DNA of 64,000 bases from Antrodiella citrinella (taxonomy: Eukaryota; Basidiomycota; Agaricomycetes; Polyporales; Steccherinaceae). Each line of letters opens with the position of its first letter. The first letter of the stretch is position 1. Location of the stretch: the NCBI GenBank assembly GCA_004802725.1, contig SGPM01000044.1, positions 58,046 through 122,045 on the forward strand. The letters are read 5' to 3'. A program made the position numbers and the translations under genes. The notes beneath the pieces were generated by a model. That model worked only from the letters and a program-made list of their open reading frames with translations, was not told the origin of the DNA and searched no databases. Of the stretch, positions 47,898 through 59,600 are shown piece by piece.

Positions 47898-48039
47898 GTC
47901 AAAGCGACGCGATACTGTGACAGTGAAACAAAGCTGGTACGTGTGGTCAAAGCAAGGTCAAAGCGCCAACTTACAGCTTATGCAAGATCAAAGCACCACG
48001 CACAGGAATTCAAACAGCTTGTGCGAGGTCAAAGCACCA
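47898..48039 (+). repeat. Dispersed GTCAAAGC(ACCA) repeats
   Basis: Five copies of RTCAAAGC within about 140 bases, at 47898, 47946, 47957, 47987 and 48028; the last two extend to TCAAAGCACCA. They are all on the same strand with uneven spacing, in non-coding DNA upstream of both flanking genes. The same core, AAAGCACC, recurs in the inverted-repeat element at 63666-63798. Confidence 0.55.
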
Positions 48040-48465
48040 CTCCATATAGGCCTTAAATGGTGCCAGAGATTAAGGAGGTTGTATCTAACTGAACCTGTCC
48101 GTTAGACTGGTCCGAGACTGGAAGACTCTCGTACGTATTGCGCAACTTGAAAGCAGAATCGAAGGAACTCAAAGGGCACAAGAGTGCTGACTCAAGATAT
48201 TCCAGAAATAAGAAGCCAATGATTGAAATATTCCGACCGAATTATGCTCCATAAACGCACTTGACGAGTTATTAGAAGTAGGAGAAATTCAAAGGAAGTG
48301 TCGCTCACTGGGCGCCAAATACGCGCGGATTACTGCTTTGAAAGTCCGATTCATATAATACGAGCGCTTGCGAGTCATGTTCTGATTTCGTACCAACTTT
48401 CTGAAGTTCAGCTCTTCTTTCAGGGTTACAGATTTCAAGTTGATCGTGTTAGTTCTTTTTTATAC

Positions 48466-49056
48466 ATGATCCTTCAATGTCTACTTATCGTGTCTCTTTG
48501 TGGTAGTTGTCGAGAAGTATGTCTTCCTTGTCAGTGGATACTGGACACAGCAGAGCACGCCACATCCTCCATTTCTGGAGCTTTGTCTGGTGACAAAGCC
48601 CCTGCTGGGCCTCTATTCCTCTACGGAACACTCCTCGCACCTCCCCTGCTAGCTTGGCTGATCTCTGGCGAGTCGCGACGCTCGCAACACCGCTCTCGTC
48701 CAGTCCATCACCGAACCGGCCCATATGTAGACTACGGTTACACACGACAAGCCGTCATCAGAGCTGATTACCCAGCACTCGTACCATCAGAGGACCAGAA
48801 TGCGGTCATACATGGTCTCCTCCTCAGGCCCCAGACTCAGTTGCAACGCACGAAGGGCGACGATTTTGAGGGCGAGGTATACGCTCCAACGTCAGTCGAC
48901 GTTCACACAAAGAGCGGAGAAGTCGTAGAAGTCGACGCGTACGTTTGGATGGGCGATCCTGAGTTGGTCGAGCACTTTGGGACCAAGAGGACTTTGTGGC
49001 TAATCGCTTGGAGGATTGGTATTAATGGTAAGACCTGTTCGCAGATTCAGGGATAA
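48466..49056 (+). CDS. AIG2-like gamma-glutamylcyclotransferase
   Basis: The core reads GPLFLYGTLLAPPLLAWLIS, with the YGTL motif that binds the gamma-glutamyl group. GYTRQAVIRADYPALVPSED and AVIHGLLLRPQTQLQ follow. DDFEGEVYAPTSVDVHTKSG then gives the catalytic Glu in the FEGEVY position, and VEVDAYVWMGDPELVE ends the domain. This is the GGACT-like/AIG2 fold, which releases 5-oxoproline from gamma-glutamyl compounds. The start is uncertain: the ATG at 48466 is the last in-frame one and would add about 45 residues of poor conservation, so a short first exon may be missed. The end at the TAA at 49054-49056 could also shift by a small intron. It converges on the next gene, with about 165 bases between stops. 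Confidence 0.75.
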   Translation: MILQCLLIVSLCGSCREVCLPCQWILDTAEHATSSISGALSGDKAPAGPLFLYGTLLAPPLLAWLISGESRRSQHRSRPVHHRTGPYVDYGYTRQAVIRADYPALVPSEDQNAVIHGLLLRPQTQLQRTKGDDFEGEVYAPTSVDVHTKSGEVVEVDAYVWMGDPELVEHFGTKRTLWLIAWRIGINGKTCSQIQG

Positions 49057-49220
49057 AAATGGTTGGAGACGACGAGCTCGAAAAGACATCCTAATTTACG
49101 ATACGCGCTAGGTATGATGTGTTTCATGTGATTCCTTCAAGAATGCCAGGTAAGGTGTATGGTACAGTACGATTCAGTACAAGAAATTCAATACAAAGAG
49201 TGTGTATGTGTAGTGCAAAG

Positions 49221-50645
49221 TTAGAAGAAACTCTCCTTTGGCTCAGACCAGTCACTGACCTCCGAACGTGCTACTCGACTGGCGAATTGTGAACTGAAAC
49301 CCAGCCCCATCAAACTGTCCGAGCCGATGGACGAAGACCGCGACAACGAGCCAGAGGATAGAGTACTGACGTGATCTGAGTCTGAGTCTGACTCCGAGTG
49401 ACGAACAGACGACGACCATTCGTTGTGAAACGTCAAGTCAGAAAGCGGGGTAGAAGGTCGAGGTACCCAGACGTCAGATTGTACCGGAAACGATGAGGAA
49501 AAGTCAAGTGTGGGTAGGACGAACGACGACGAAGGATCAATGTCCTGATGGACGGGGGCAGGAGAGCTCGCGCGTGTAGAGCTCATTGCGGAGAGCATGT
49601 CCTCCATGTCTGCTTGCTCTTGCATCTCGTCTTCTCTCCTCACCTCTTCCAGCACGCACCACCCCATGCCGGCTTCACCCAAAACACCTCTCACTCGTTG
49701 TTCCGTCCATCCGTTAAATTTGACCTCCAGGACCGTACACTGTCCGATCGGGTCACCGAATGCGGAGCAGGTAACACCGCTGTCGTCGAAAACATGGGCG
49801 TTGTCCAGTCGTGCGAACAGTGATGAGACCCGCAGCGAGTGTGTCGCGTGATCCGAGTGCAGCGACGATATGAGAGAGAACGGGAGGAGGGGATGTGTGG
49901 CAGAAGTGTGCAGATGCGGGGTGTCACGCAACGGGAGACGGTTGGTAGGTGTGGGTGCGAGGGGAATAAGCAAGTAAGTGGTCGCCTCGGGCTCGACGAT
50001 GGGGAAGTACTGGTTAAGCTCGATCTTCTGATCATCTTTCGTAGCGGTCTCCTTGACGGAGGCCACCGGACGGGCCTTGAGCATCTCCTTGCCCTTCGGC
50101 CGGAGTGCCTTAGTGGACGACTTGGGAAGAATACGGGCCCGCTCCTCTATTATCTTGATGTCCATATCAGCCTCCCATAACGCTCTCCCTACGATCGGCA
50201 CGTTGTCCGCCAAACTCTGGAAGATCGGACGTCCGGTGGAAAAGCTCCTGGCGGTGCCCAATCCGACCTGCGCGACGTTCCGCGGGACGGCAGGTGCGCG
50301 AGGAAGGTACGGCAAATGGGTAGGACGACCTAGGGAGTATCGAACGGCAAACGACAAACCATTGTGGATGCCGCGTGCGTGAGTCGCAGGAGGATACAAG
50401 GAACGCCCTACGGCTGGAATGCCAGCTGGTCTCGAGAAGGTTGTTCCAGGAGCAGTGAGATGGGAGACAAAGCTGGTGAGAAGTGTGCGTGTGCGTTTGA
50501 AGACGGCTTGTGCAGCCGACGAGACTGGTTTGGTGGTAGCTCGAGGAATGTAGGCAGGTATATGGATCGAGCGACCTGGTGGAACAAAATGATACGCTTG
50601 ACGGCCATTCAGGAAGGCCCGCGTCCCAGTCGAACCTAGCTGCAT
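49221..50645 (-). CDS. Unknown Ser-rich protein, possibly mitochondrial
   Basis: A single long exon of 474 residues from the ATG at 50645 (MQLGSTGTRAFLNGRQAYHF). The first 150 residues are basic with few acids, and include RGIHNGLSFAVRYSLGRPTH and GLGTARSFSTGRPIFQSLAD. RxFSTG-type text is typical just after a mitochondrial presequence, though here it is far from the N-terminus. A compact middle part (LPFSLISSLHSDHATHSLRV; GWTEQRVRGVLGEAGMGWCV) looks folded. The C-terminus is disordered, with SESDSDSDH and Ser runs. I recognise no family. The length of the open frame and codon bias make it a gene. Confidence 0.75.
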   Translation of the reverse strand: MQLGSTGTRAFLNGRQAYHFVPPGRSIHIPAYIPRATTKPVSSAAQAVFKRTRTLLTSFVSHLTAPGTTFSRPAGIPAVGRSLYPPATHARGIHNGLSFAVRYSLGRPTHLPYLPRAPAVPRNVAQVGLGTARSFSTGRPIFQSLADNVPIVGRALWEADMDIKIIEERARILPKSSTKALRPKGKEMLKARPVASVKETATKDDQKIELNQYFPIVEPEATTYLLIPLAPTPTNRLPLRDTPHLHTSATHPLLPFSLISSLHSDHATHSLRVSSLFARLDNAHVFDDSGVTCSAFGDPIGQCTVLEVKFNGWTEQRVRGVLGEAGMGWCVLEEVRREDEMQEQADMEDMLSAMSSTRASSPAPVHQDIDPSSSFVLPTLDFSSSFPVQSDVWVPRPSTPLSDLTFHNEWSSSVRHSESDSDSDHVSTLSSGSLSRSSSIGSDSLMGLGFSSQFASRVARSEVSDWSEPKESFF

Positions 50646-51625
50646 CGTAACTGAAGAAGTCAACGACGCGTGCTGCAATGTAGTGAGTGATGGTTGTGAA
50701 GAAAGGAGTGAAGACCCCACCTATTAATATTATACCCGGAATACAGTGCGTTGCTTCCGTCCTGCCGTCGTGCCGCACTGCATACGCCCCTCTCGGCGCC
50801 GTCGGAGTCTGCCGATCAGACGCTTTAGGCAAGAACAGGTAGTTGAGAGAGCCACACCAACACGCAGGAACTGACAACTAGAAGTGATATAAATGCTGTG
50901 GCGTGTTCGACTGAACTATACGGTAAAGATGATCGGCTCACTCTTAAGAAAGGGTGGTCCCGTCATTTGGGAGTCCGTGTCTTGCTTTCAAACAAAAGTG
51001 AACCATGAAACTTATCGGCAAACCGGAACAGCACAGATGTGAAGCTTCGAAGAAGGCCGTCTCGGAAGCTCTTGAACAAGTCAAGATAACACTTTACAAT
51101 TGTCTTGACTGCAGTTGTCTAGGACAAAATTCGCAGCTTCATGTTGCTCTCACTGGCACGACAGGACTGTGCGATATAGCTGAGTTTGAAGCATTGAAGA
51201 CAGTTTTTTACCTGTCTGAAATCAGGTTAGAGGATTAGGAGTGAAATAAATATAGTATTTACTAGCATACAGCGACCTCAATGGTCCTGTGGCTTAAGTG
51301 CTACACCTGGTTCAGAGATGCAAAGCACGTCAAACATCATAGTGAAGACAGTCTCTGCACTGCAATATTCAAATCTCGCTCGGACTGGATATAAAACAAA
51401 TACATGCTGAGCGCTGCTGCAGTAGCTGAGCAAGAAAAGCGGGCGAATCGAGTGTCAGTGAAAGGTGTTGAAAGCCAAGTTGATAAGCGCTCATGATGAT
51501 ACTGCAACTCAGTATTGGTCACTTGCTGGTCACGTCTGCAGATGTCATGCATGAAGCAATCCCAAAGGTTTACAGTATCAGAGTATCTAGAGCTACAGTC
51601 AAATAAAAACACTGCTAAGATCAGC
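50646..51625. other. Intergenic region
   Basis: About 980 bases between the start of the Ser-rich protein and the stop of the phosducin-like gene. It should hold the promoter of the former. A plus-strand frame at 51005-51238 (77 codons) has no known motif. Text near 51283-51330 loosely resembles a tRNA, but its arms do not pair. Confidence 0.4.
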
Positions 51626-52582
51626 CTATAGATCAAAATCCGACCCCGAGTCGTCCTCTTTCTTCGAGCTCCTGATGTTTTTTGCTGATCGTGCGTTCGT
51701 CTTGGTCGCAGCGGAGCGCATCTTGGATAAGGGTTCATCATCCGACTCATCGTCCTCGTCGGAGCGATCGGAGTCACGGCCACTCCTTGGAGGAGGCTGC
51801 GGCTGCGGAATAATGGCACCGGCAAGGATCAATACAGCTTCCAATTCTGCGAAGCAGCGTCAGCAGTGATATCGGTATCTACTGCGGGACATACCTTCGA
51901 TGCGCCTCTCACGGTCCGCGCCCCATGAGACGATTTGATTCAGGACGTCGCCATTGCGGTAGATGATGAGCATAGGTATGCGGGTATCGGGGAGATTCGG
52001 TATGCATTTGTCTCCGACGATAGAGACAAACTTTGTGTGTGGATGTCGCTGAGCCAGTATACGTATGTGTTCAAACGTCTTTTCGCTCCGGGGAATGCTG
52101 AATGCGCCGTGAGCTGTAGCGTAGCACAGAATCGACGATCGTGCGACGTACCCGTCCTTGTACAAGAAGCACACCACACCAGTCCCTTTCCCTTTGTTCT
52201 CCTCTTCATCTTGGTCTATAGCGCTTGCATCTGTGACTTCACGTGTGTAGTCGTCGCGGCCGATGGGATACACCCTCCCGAACCGTGCGTCCTTCAGTTT
52301 GTCCAGCTGTGCAAGCCGCTGCTGCCTGAACTGTTCAACGATCCGTTCAACATCGTCGTCTCCTGCATCTTCGCCAAGTTCCTTCAGTTCATCCAAAGTC
52401 AGACCTTCTAATGTATCCTGGAGAGTAGGTGGGGGTGGAGGTGAGGGTGAGGGTGGCGGTGCCTCGCGAGGAGGTATAATTCCGTGCTTTCGGAGGGCGT
52501 CGTTACTGTCGAAATTAGTGACTGTTCAGTCAGATTTTAATTCAACTTACAACTCTGTATCTTCGTCTGGATTCACAGCCAT
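51626..52582 (-). CDS. Phosducin-like protein 2/3 (thioredoxin fold)
   Basis: Orthologue of yeast Plp2 and human PDCL3, cytosolic co-chaperones of the CCT chaperonin in actin and tubulin folding. The first exon MAVNPDEDTE joins after a short intron to NDALRKHGIIPPREAP. A helical region follows (LTLDELKELGEDAGDDDVER; FRQQRLAQLDKLKDARFGRV), then YTREVTDAS, the typical junction to the thioredoxin-like domain. That domain carries GVVCFLYKDG, HIRILAQRHPHTKFVSIVGD, KCIPNLPDTRIPMLIIYRNG and LNQIVSWGADRERRIEELEA. The tail is acidic and basic, ending DDSGSDFDL. Motifs are complete and in order. Four or five introns. Stop TAG at 51626-51628. Confidence 0.92.
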
Positions 52583-52689
52583 TTCTGTGCAAGGGATGTA
52601 TTAGCAGAAAGAGAACAACTTCACGTTCGATGAAACTTAAAGCGGCTCTGAGGGGTTAATCTAATCTTATCTCTATCGTGATCGAAACA

Positions 52690-54768
52690 GGATTCGCGAT
52701 CGCAAGCGCGCTCGTCAGTCGCCGTCCGTCGACGACGTTCACTACTCCTGCCTCGTCGCCGTTGAAGATGAGCGACGCGAAAAGCAGCGCTGCTGCTGCT
52801 TGGCATACCATCTTTGAGGCGAGAAACCCATCTAGATTCCGTAGGCTCTTTAAATTTGTCTCGTGCCTTACACTCATGTCTACCTTGACCATTTCCTAGT
52901 CCGTGGAATGTCTTTCTTGGATGCGACGTGCTGTCGAAGGGTGTGAAACGGTCGCGTTTTCTTGAGAATCCCCCGCGCGAATGGAAAGACAACATATGGT
53001 CTCTCCGTCCTCAGACTCCCTGGGATATCTCCACGGACTATCCTTTTCCCCGCAAGCTTGAATACGACGTGACGGAGGCACTTGGTTGCGTTTGGATGTG
53101 CACCCCATCACTGGAGATATTGTCTTCGATATGTTGGGTGACATATACTGCTTGCCTGCTGTTGCGTATTCGCAGCAACAGCTCAGCTCCGATATGGCGA
53201 CCGTTTTGTCTTCAGGAGTGATGCGGGACTTGGAGTCGAGAACATCTGGGTTATGGACTACACGTCACGCGAGGCGATGGACGTCCGGTCCTTGCACACG
53301 ACTGGTGACATGCTTGATGCATTGAACATCCAAGAGGAAGAGGCGAAACTTCTGGCTCAAGGTCACAAGGAGACGGAGGACAGAATACCGAGACGACAGC
53401 TTCGAGAGGGACGTTCGAGTGGCATGTCTCGCAGTGTCTCGTGGATATCACCTCGCAATCTCACTGGTTCTTTTATACAGCTCAACGTGTAACCAACGAA
53501 ACCTATCGCTTTTTATCCGATGCTCGTTTCCATCCTTCTGTTTCAATAATTATTGCTACGAAAGTGGTACACTTCAGATCGTAGTTGGTGAGGGCTGGGA
53601 ATTCTATTCCCGCCGTTAGCGCCACGATCGAAGCTCGCAGTGGGAAGAGGGTCGTTAGCAGGACTCTCCCTCTTGACTGGTCTCCAGGGCAATATGGCGA
53701 CCAGCAAATCGGGCCTGAGCAGTTTGTCTGGCATGGCAGTGATACCCTTGTATACTCCAAGAATATCCAAGATACGGATGGCGAGTACACCTTTTACAAA
53801 GGTAGTTCTTTTCCATTTCATAGGCAATGTACAGCGTGACTAAATGTTTACAGATGTCCATACGGGCATCTATGCTATCTTCTCTACCAACGTCACGTCA
53901 CAGGAAAACGATGACTCTATGGCATGGTCTCACGTACATCCCTGCTCCTATGGGCACCTACCCTTCCTTTGCATTCACACCTCACGATGATGCTATCATT
54001 ATTTGGGCCCTCTCAGAACCAACACATTTGGTGAGAAAGTGCGGTCCCGCGAGCCTTCTCCGGTGCGCTTCCAGGCGCATATCGAGAAGCGAATTGCGGA
54101 AACTGTGACCGCCCCCACCGATATGAGACCCAAGAGACCCAACGAGTCTACTCGCTCACCAATTCACGCGTGAACCATGATGGGTCAAAAGGACATACTC
54201 GAAGGCCTCTCGGAGTCCACGTCCGGACCGAGAACTTGTAAGTATATCGTATAAGTATACATCACTCAGAGGAGTTAGTGGTCGTTAATTTGTAGTATTT
54301 TCCCTTTTCAACACGTCGGAATCGACCGCGAAGATGGTACACAAGTGCCTTAAGACTCACATTGGTGCTCACGGCGAGCCTCCGCTTGGGCTGGGCTGAA
54401 CTATCACGCCGACATGTTCTTTACACAACAAGGCGGTCTTACCAACTACGAGGTAACCCGATCATTCTGCGTCACAGTGGCTATGGTGCTAATATTCAGC
54501 CAGGTCATGCGTACTGCTACGTCTGATGCTGCGAAAACTTTGGGCATCTACGAGTCCTTGGGTTCACTCACCCCGGGAAAACTAGCCGACTTCTTGGTGT
54601 ACCCACCTGGCGTTGACCTTCTCAACGGCGACATCAAGGCCAGTAGGGAGCTCAAGTATGTCGTCCGCGGCGGTAGGGTCTGGGACGCGACCACAATGAC
54701 GAAGTATGGCCTGTGAAGGGGCAGAAAGGAACCATACCCCCTCTCAACCCAGAATGGAAACCGACTTG
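52690..54768 (+). pseudogene. Decayed TolB-propeller/amidohydrolase gene
   Basis: Pieces of one fungal family appear in order but in different frames. The propeller start is SRFLENPPREWKDNIWSLRP, then WDISTDYPFPRKLEYDVTE, then DVHPITGDIVFDMLGDIYCL. Later come REAMDVRSLHTTGDMLDALN, ETYRFLSDARFHPSVSIIIA, GEGWEFYSRR, and LDWSPGQYGDQQIGPEQFVW. The C-terminal end of the amidohydrolase follows (TSDAAKTLGIYESLGSLTPG, KLADFLVYPPGVDLLNGDIK). The whole central metal-binding barrel, with its HxH and catalytic Asp, cannot be found in the short space around 53900-54400. Near 53570 a frame change splits the strand pair, and near 54701 one missing base moves the true end (EVWPVKGQKGTIPPLNPEW, stop 54766-54768) out of frame. 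The parent enzyme would be a large amidohydrolase of unknown substrate. Confidence 0.75.
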
Positions 54769-55561
54769 AAGATAGTTCTGGAGCTTGCAAATTGAATGAA
54801 ATCTACAGGGGATTTGACAAAGGCTGGTATTCACTACTCTCTCCGCCCAAACTTGTTGACGCAGCACTGCTCGTTCTCTCTCACCAACGAATCTCGACAT
54901 GCTTCTTCCACGGGTCTGTCAGCCCGCCTTCTGGCCTCCGACCCGGTGTGCATGGCCCGACGTCATGGCTCTGACCGTCAAACCCAAAGGATTGGCAGAT
55001 GCGACTGTCCACGGCCCTTTTTGCTTTTTGTAGAGAGTGGGAGCAGGCGCCATTGTTGTGGTAACCGTGAGAAGTGAATCATCCAAGATGAATGGAGTAC
55101 TCCGGTAATTTGTCTATTGTGATCCGGTACGTTTATCTGCCCATGTTTAGCCCCGTTCACATACATGTCAAACAGGATTGCAAAGTATTGAGAGTGCTTT
55201 CGTTCCGTTAAAGCTTCTGAAATGACCTTCACAAGAAGTAAGACTACTGGCAGGAATCAGAGTTTGAAACGCGCGGACAGACAGAAGCCGTTTGTCATGT
55301 TGAACCACGGTCTCCCAGAATACCGCCAGTGTGAACTTTCCTGACTTGTTCTGGAATCTGCGTGCCCTCTCCCGGTGCATCGGCACTGAATGGTGACATT
55401 CAGTGGACTGTGAGTGTAGTACATATCATGGTGAAGCTACCGATGCTCTCACCCGTACCCTTCACCCACCCTTCCACGTCCAAGCTATAGCACGTAGTCA
55501 AAAGGTGCGTTCATTCGCCTCATATACTTGACCGCAATATCTCACATAGGTCTTGGCTAGG
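54769..55561. other. Intergenic region
   Basis: About 790 bases after the decayed amidohydrolase gene. Small frames (54796-55077 on plus, 54978-55386 on minus) have no recognisable content. The right end should hold the promoter of the next gene. Confidence 0.4.
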
Positions 55562-56422
55562 ATGCGACTTGCAATTGCTATGCTTTTGATACCTTTTGTA
55601 ATGGGCAAAGTTGATGGGAAAGGCGGAGGAGGTGAGGGCGACGGGGACGCAGAGGTAGTTGCACCCACGTCTTCAAGCTTCTCGTCCTTGGCACCAAGCA
55701 CGAGTCTTAACTCACCGGTCCCGTCCCCCTCCCAGACACAAGAGTACGTCCTTTTACATATCTACTTAGCACCGCAAGTGCTTATCAGCATTCTCAACAG
55801 TTCATCCGTGTTTGTCTTCAACCCACCTACAAATGCCACAATCTGCCAGAACATGACCTTCACTTGGCGTTATACAAGCGTTGAGGACGTGCAGATGACT
55901 ATCACGATCACCAATTCACCTGCTACTTCTGGTGGTGTCAACAACAACGAAACCATTCCGTTGGTGTCACATGTCTTGGCTAATGACATATCTTCAATGG
56001 CGCAACAAGTAACATGGAACCCGGTCGACGTTCCCGTAGGTCAATACGAGGCGGTCGCATTCACTACAGAGCAGCCATCGACGCCAATAATCAACATACG
56101 ATCCCTGCCCTTCTTCGTGATCGGAGACGACACAAGCTGTCTGCTTCCTTCCGACTCTCCTGCTTCTGGGATTATACCTAATCCTTCCCCAATTACAATT
56201 TCGCCGACCTCCGTACCCTCTGGCGATGCCAGTCCCGTGTCTGAGGCAGACGCACATGTCACATCCCTCAGCTCCGGCGCGATAGCTGGGACGGTGGTGG
56301 GTGTAGTCGTAGGGATGATATTACTCCTTCTTGCATTCACCTACCCACATGTCTTACGACGTTCACTGCCGGTTCGGTCCTCTAGATCGAGGAGACCGGG
56401 TGGACCGTATCATCTTTTCTGA
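55562..56422 (+). CDS. Secreted-domain single-pass membrane protein
   Basis: Starts MRLAIAMLLIPFVMGKVDGK, a signal peptide. A Gly/Ser/Pro-rich linker follows, then a beta-rich outer domain (SVFVFNPPTNATICQNMTFT; AQQVTWNPVDVPVGQYEAVA; IINIRSLPFFVIGDDTSCLL) of the immunoglobulin-like kind seen in many basidiomycete wall proteins. Several NxS/T sites are present. After a Ser/Pro stalk comes one membrane helix (GTVVGVVVGMILLLLAFTYP) and a short basic tail (RSRRPGGPYHLF). A 45-base intron (GTACGT...ATCAG, 55744-55788) fits between the linker and the outer domain. Because it is a multiple of three and open, both spliced and unspliced forms can be read. Function unknown; probably at the cell surface. 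Confidence 0.75.
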   Translation: MRLAIAMLLIPFVMGKVDGKGGGGEGDGDAEVVAPTSSSFSSLAPSTSLNSPVPSPSQTQEYVLLHIYLAPQVLISILNSSSVFVFNPPTNATICQNMTFTWRYTSVEDVQMTITITNSPATSGGVNNNETIPLVSHVLANDISSMAQQVTWNPVDVPVGQYEAVAFTTEQPSTPIINIRSLPFFVIGDDTSCLLPSDSPASGIIPNPSPITISPTSVPSGDASPVSEADAHVTSLSSGAIAGTVVGVVVGMILLLLAFTYPHVLRRSLPVRSSRSRRPGGPYHLF

Positions 56423-56659
56423 AATTCATGTTCCACTTCGATCGCTGCCTTGCATTCTCTACGGGTTGTGATGTACACATGGACTATAAACATGAACATT
56501 TCTATCGCTTTACACAAAGAACAGGGTATCATTTACAGCTACAGTGGACTAAACTTGTCTGAAATGCTCTACTATAGGGTCCCAATAACGAAAGACATAA
56601 CGAAAAGTGCGAAGTGAATAAACATAGCGATAGTGCAAGGCGAATAAACTGGGAGGGGC

Positions 56660-59600
56660 CTATCTCCCAAGAGAGCCCATGAACGAAGAGATGTCAAGTG
56701 ACTGGTACTCGTCTTCTGGTGGCAAATCTTCCAAACCACGCAAGACGTTCTTCTGTTGCGGAGTGACCGCCGCGTCTTTGTCTTTCTTCGATGCAGCGGC
56801 AGCGTCTTCTTCCTCTGACGTGCGCCTGAACAGATCTAGGACGAGATCAGTGTCCATAGAGGACAGGCCAGAGTTCTGCTGCGTAACCACAGAGTTGGCA
56901 ATGTTCAACTTGAATCGTTGCAGACTAGAGTGCTGTATTAGTAACTAACAGTCAATTAAGCCAGGAAGTTGCGTACCCCATGATCTTCTCCTCCAAAGTA
57001 CCCTTGGTAATGAGTCGATAGACATTGACGACCTTCTTTTGTCCAATGCGATGTGCACGGTCCATGGCCTGCAAGTCCTTCATAGGATTCCAATCATGTT
57101 CCACGAAGATGACCGTGTCTGCTCCTGTCAGAGTCAGCCCCAGTCCTCCGACATGTGTGGTGAGGAGGAGGCAGTCGATGCTTGGATCCGAATTGAATGT
57201 CTGAACGATGGCGTGTCGCTTGTTGGCATCGGTGCCACCATCGAGACGCATATAGGTCACGGCGGGCATATGCTGCTTGAACAGATCGGTCTCGATGATA
57301 TCCAGCATCTGCTTCATCTGGCAGAAGATAAGGACACGATGCTGGGAAAACGCGCCCGACGAGGAGGGTTCAGCGTCAGCGAGCTCGCTTCGTGCATCGA
57401 GTGACACGCTTGGAGATGCTCCAACCCCGCAATCATTGAGCAGTTGACTGTTCTGGGTTCAGAAATTTATTGAAATGAAATGACAAATCACACACCGAAG
57501 AGCTAGAATCTTTGGCGCGTGTTGAATATCGCTCAGGTTGGCGTTGGGACCATGACCTGCCTTGGAGAAGGCTTCTTGAATGGCCTGCTTGTCATTTTTG
57601 AGCACAAGCGCGGGATGATTGCACAGCTTCCGAAGATACTGCAACGACTGGAAGACGTGCTGTTGTTGCGGCGGCTTTGTGTCTTTATCAGACTTGACGA
57701 CGTCTGCTGCTTCTTGGGAGGCCCGAGACCTCGAGAAATCGTCATACATCTGTTTCTGTAGATCTGACAACTCGCAGTAGTAATCTTGGATGATCTTAGG
57801 CGGGAGGTCGTGCAGGACATCCTCCTTCAACCGTCTGAGCAAAAACGGCAGCACTTGTTTGTGCAAAGCCTCCAATGCCAGAGCAGCTGTGCATAGATTC
57901 AGACTCGGTCGATATGAGGTGAAAATGGCAAAGGCACTTACCCGCTTCGCCGTTCTTCGCCTTCCCGTCGCGATTGGACAATATAGGTTTGCTAAAGCGC
58001 TCGTTGAATTGCGACTCACTGCCCAAGAAGCCCGGCATCAGGAAGTCGAAGAGACTCCACAATTCCAGTACGTTGTTCTGGATCGGCGTTCCCGAAAGGA
58101 TCAGCCTGTGGGAGGCCCGAATACTCTTGACTGCCTTTGTTAGCTTCGTTTTCGCATTCTTGATGATGTGGCCTTCGTCAAGGATACAGTAGTGCCAGTG
58201 CATGTCCTGGAGTTGGTTGATGTCGTTCCGCACGACCTCATACGAAGTGACGACGACGTCATACGACTTGAGCTTGGTCAGGATTTTGCACCGCTCCCGC
58301 GAGTTGCCAGTGTACATGATAGGACGCAGGTTGTCGGTGTACTTGAGAATCTCGTAGTACCAATGACCCGTCAGTGTCGGAGGACACACGATCAGCGACG
58401 GTAGGTGCTTGGAGTCCGGCGATCTTGTCTCTTTGTACCTCTTGGCGCGCTCGTACTGCTTGCTGGCCAAGATGCAGATCGACTGCAACGTTTTGCCGAG
58501 ACCCATGTCTATGGTATATGTCAGTAAACTGTCGTCTCGCAAGAATGTCTTACGCGTACCATCACATAAGATACCATGTAATTGGTATTTAGCCAAGAAC
58601 GCAAGCCAATTGACACCCTCTTGCTGGTACTTCCGTAACTCTGCCTTGATGGTGACTGGTATGTCAAACTGTTGGACTTTAGTGCCATCCAGAAGTTGAG
58701 TGAGGAACTGCCGTTCCTCTTCCCTGCGCTTCAGGAGATCCTCTGAGAAGCCAGGAGGATCGGGAAGACCAGCCTATATTCTTAGTGAGCATGTAGTCGC
58801 TGCCTCATGTGAAGTGAGCTCACCTCGAGGGGTACCATCTTGACAAGGGATGCAAAGGTATTAGTGGCAGTGGATCGTATATCGTCGTCTGGATCACTCA
58901 TTCGTCCTAGAACAGGTACGACGAGAAAGATGACGTAAGGCAACGCCTTGATATCAAGTTCCTGGACAATATCTACGAGACAATGAGAATCATCATGCAG
59001 AGGAAAACCAACTGACTCACGATATACCAACTCCGTAGCACCTTGTCTGTTGGCCAGATTAGTCGAGTCGCCAAAGTACGGGACAACATGTTCGATGACG
59101 TAACGCATGGCATCTACGGTGATTGTGCTTGAAACAGTAGCAAAGCATCGAGCCGCACATTGTCGAATGATAGCGAATCGGCTACGGAGGGCGAGTCCAA
59201 TCATGGGGAATAACTCGTTGAGCTTGGGCCATAATTCCTCGTGGAACGTAGGAATGACAGCCTTAAGGACGCTCAGTGAATCAATGACGTCTTGCCCGAA
59301 TTGCCTCTCAATGAGTATATCCATCTTTGCTGGCGAATCTGCAACAGCATGTCAGCAAAAGTAAACAAGAACACATTCTGTGCGTACCCTCTGCGCACGC
59401 GCTCAATAAACCACCAGCCATTGAATGCCACATCCTAGGAATGACATCCAAAAGTCGAGGACCAAATTTGCGTGAAAGTTCAACGAATGCCTGCCCTGCA
59501 CCACGCCGGGACAGCCGAGCTTTGGCGGCGTCTTCTGGGCTAGCAAGCGCTTGTGCATCCCCGTTTGACGGAGATGGCGATTGCGCTTTCGAAAATGACA

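Noticed and set aside
51005..51238. 77-codon plus-strand frame
   Set aside because: No family resemblance, no splice continuation and no promoter sign.
51283..51330. Possible tRNA-like text (GTGGCTTAAGTGC ... GGTTCAGAG)
   Set aside because: D and T arms do not pair and the spacing is too short for a tRNA.
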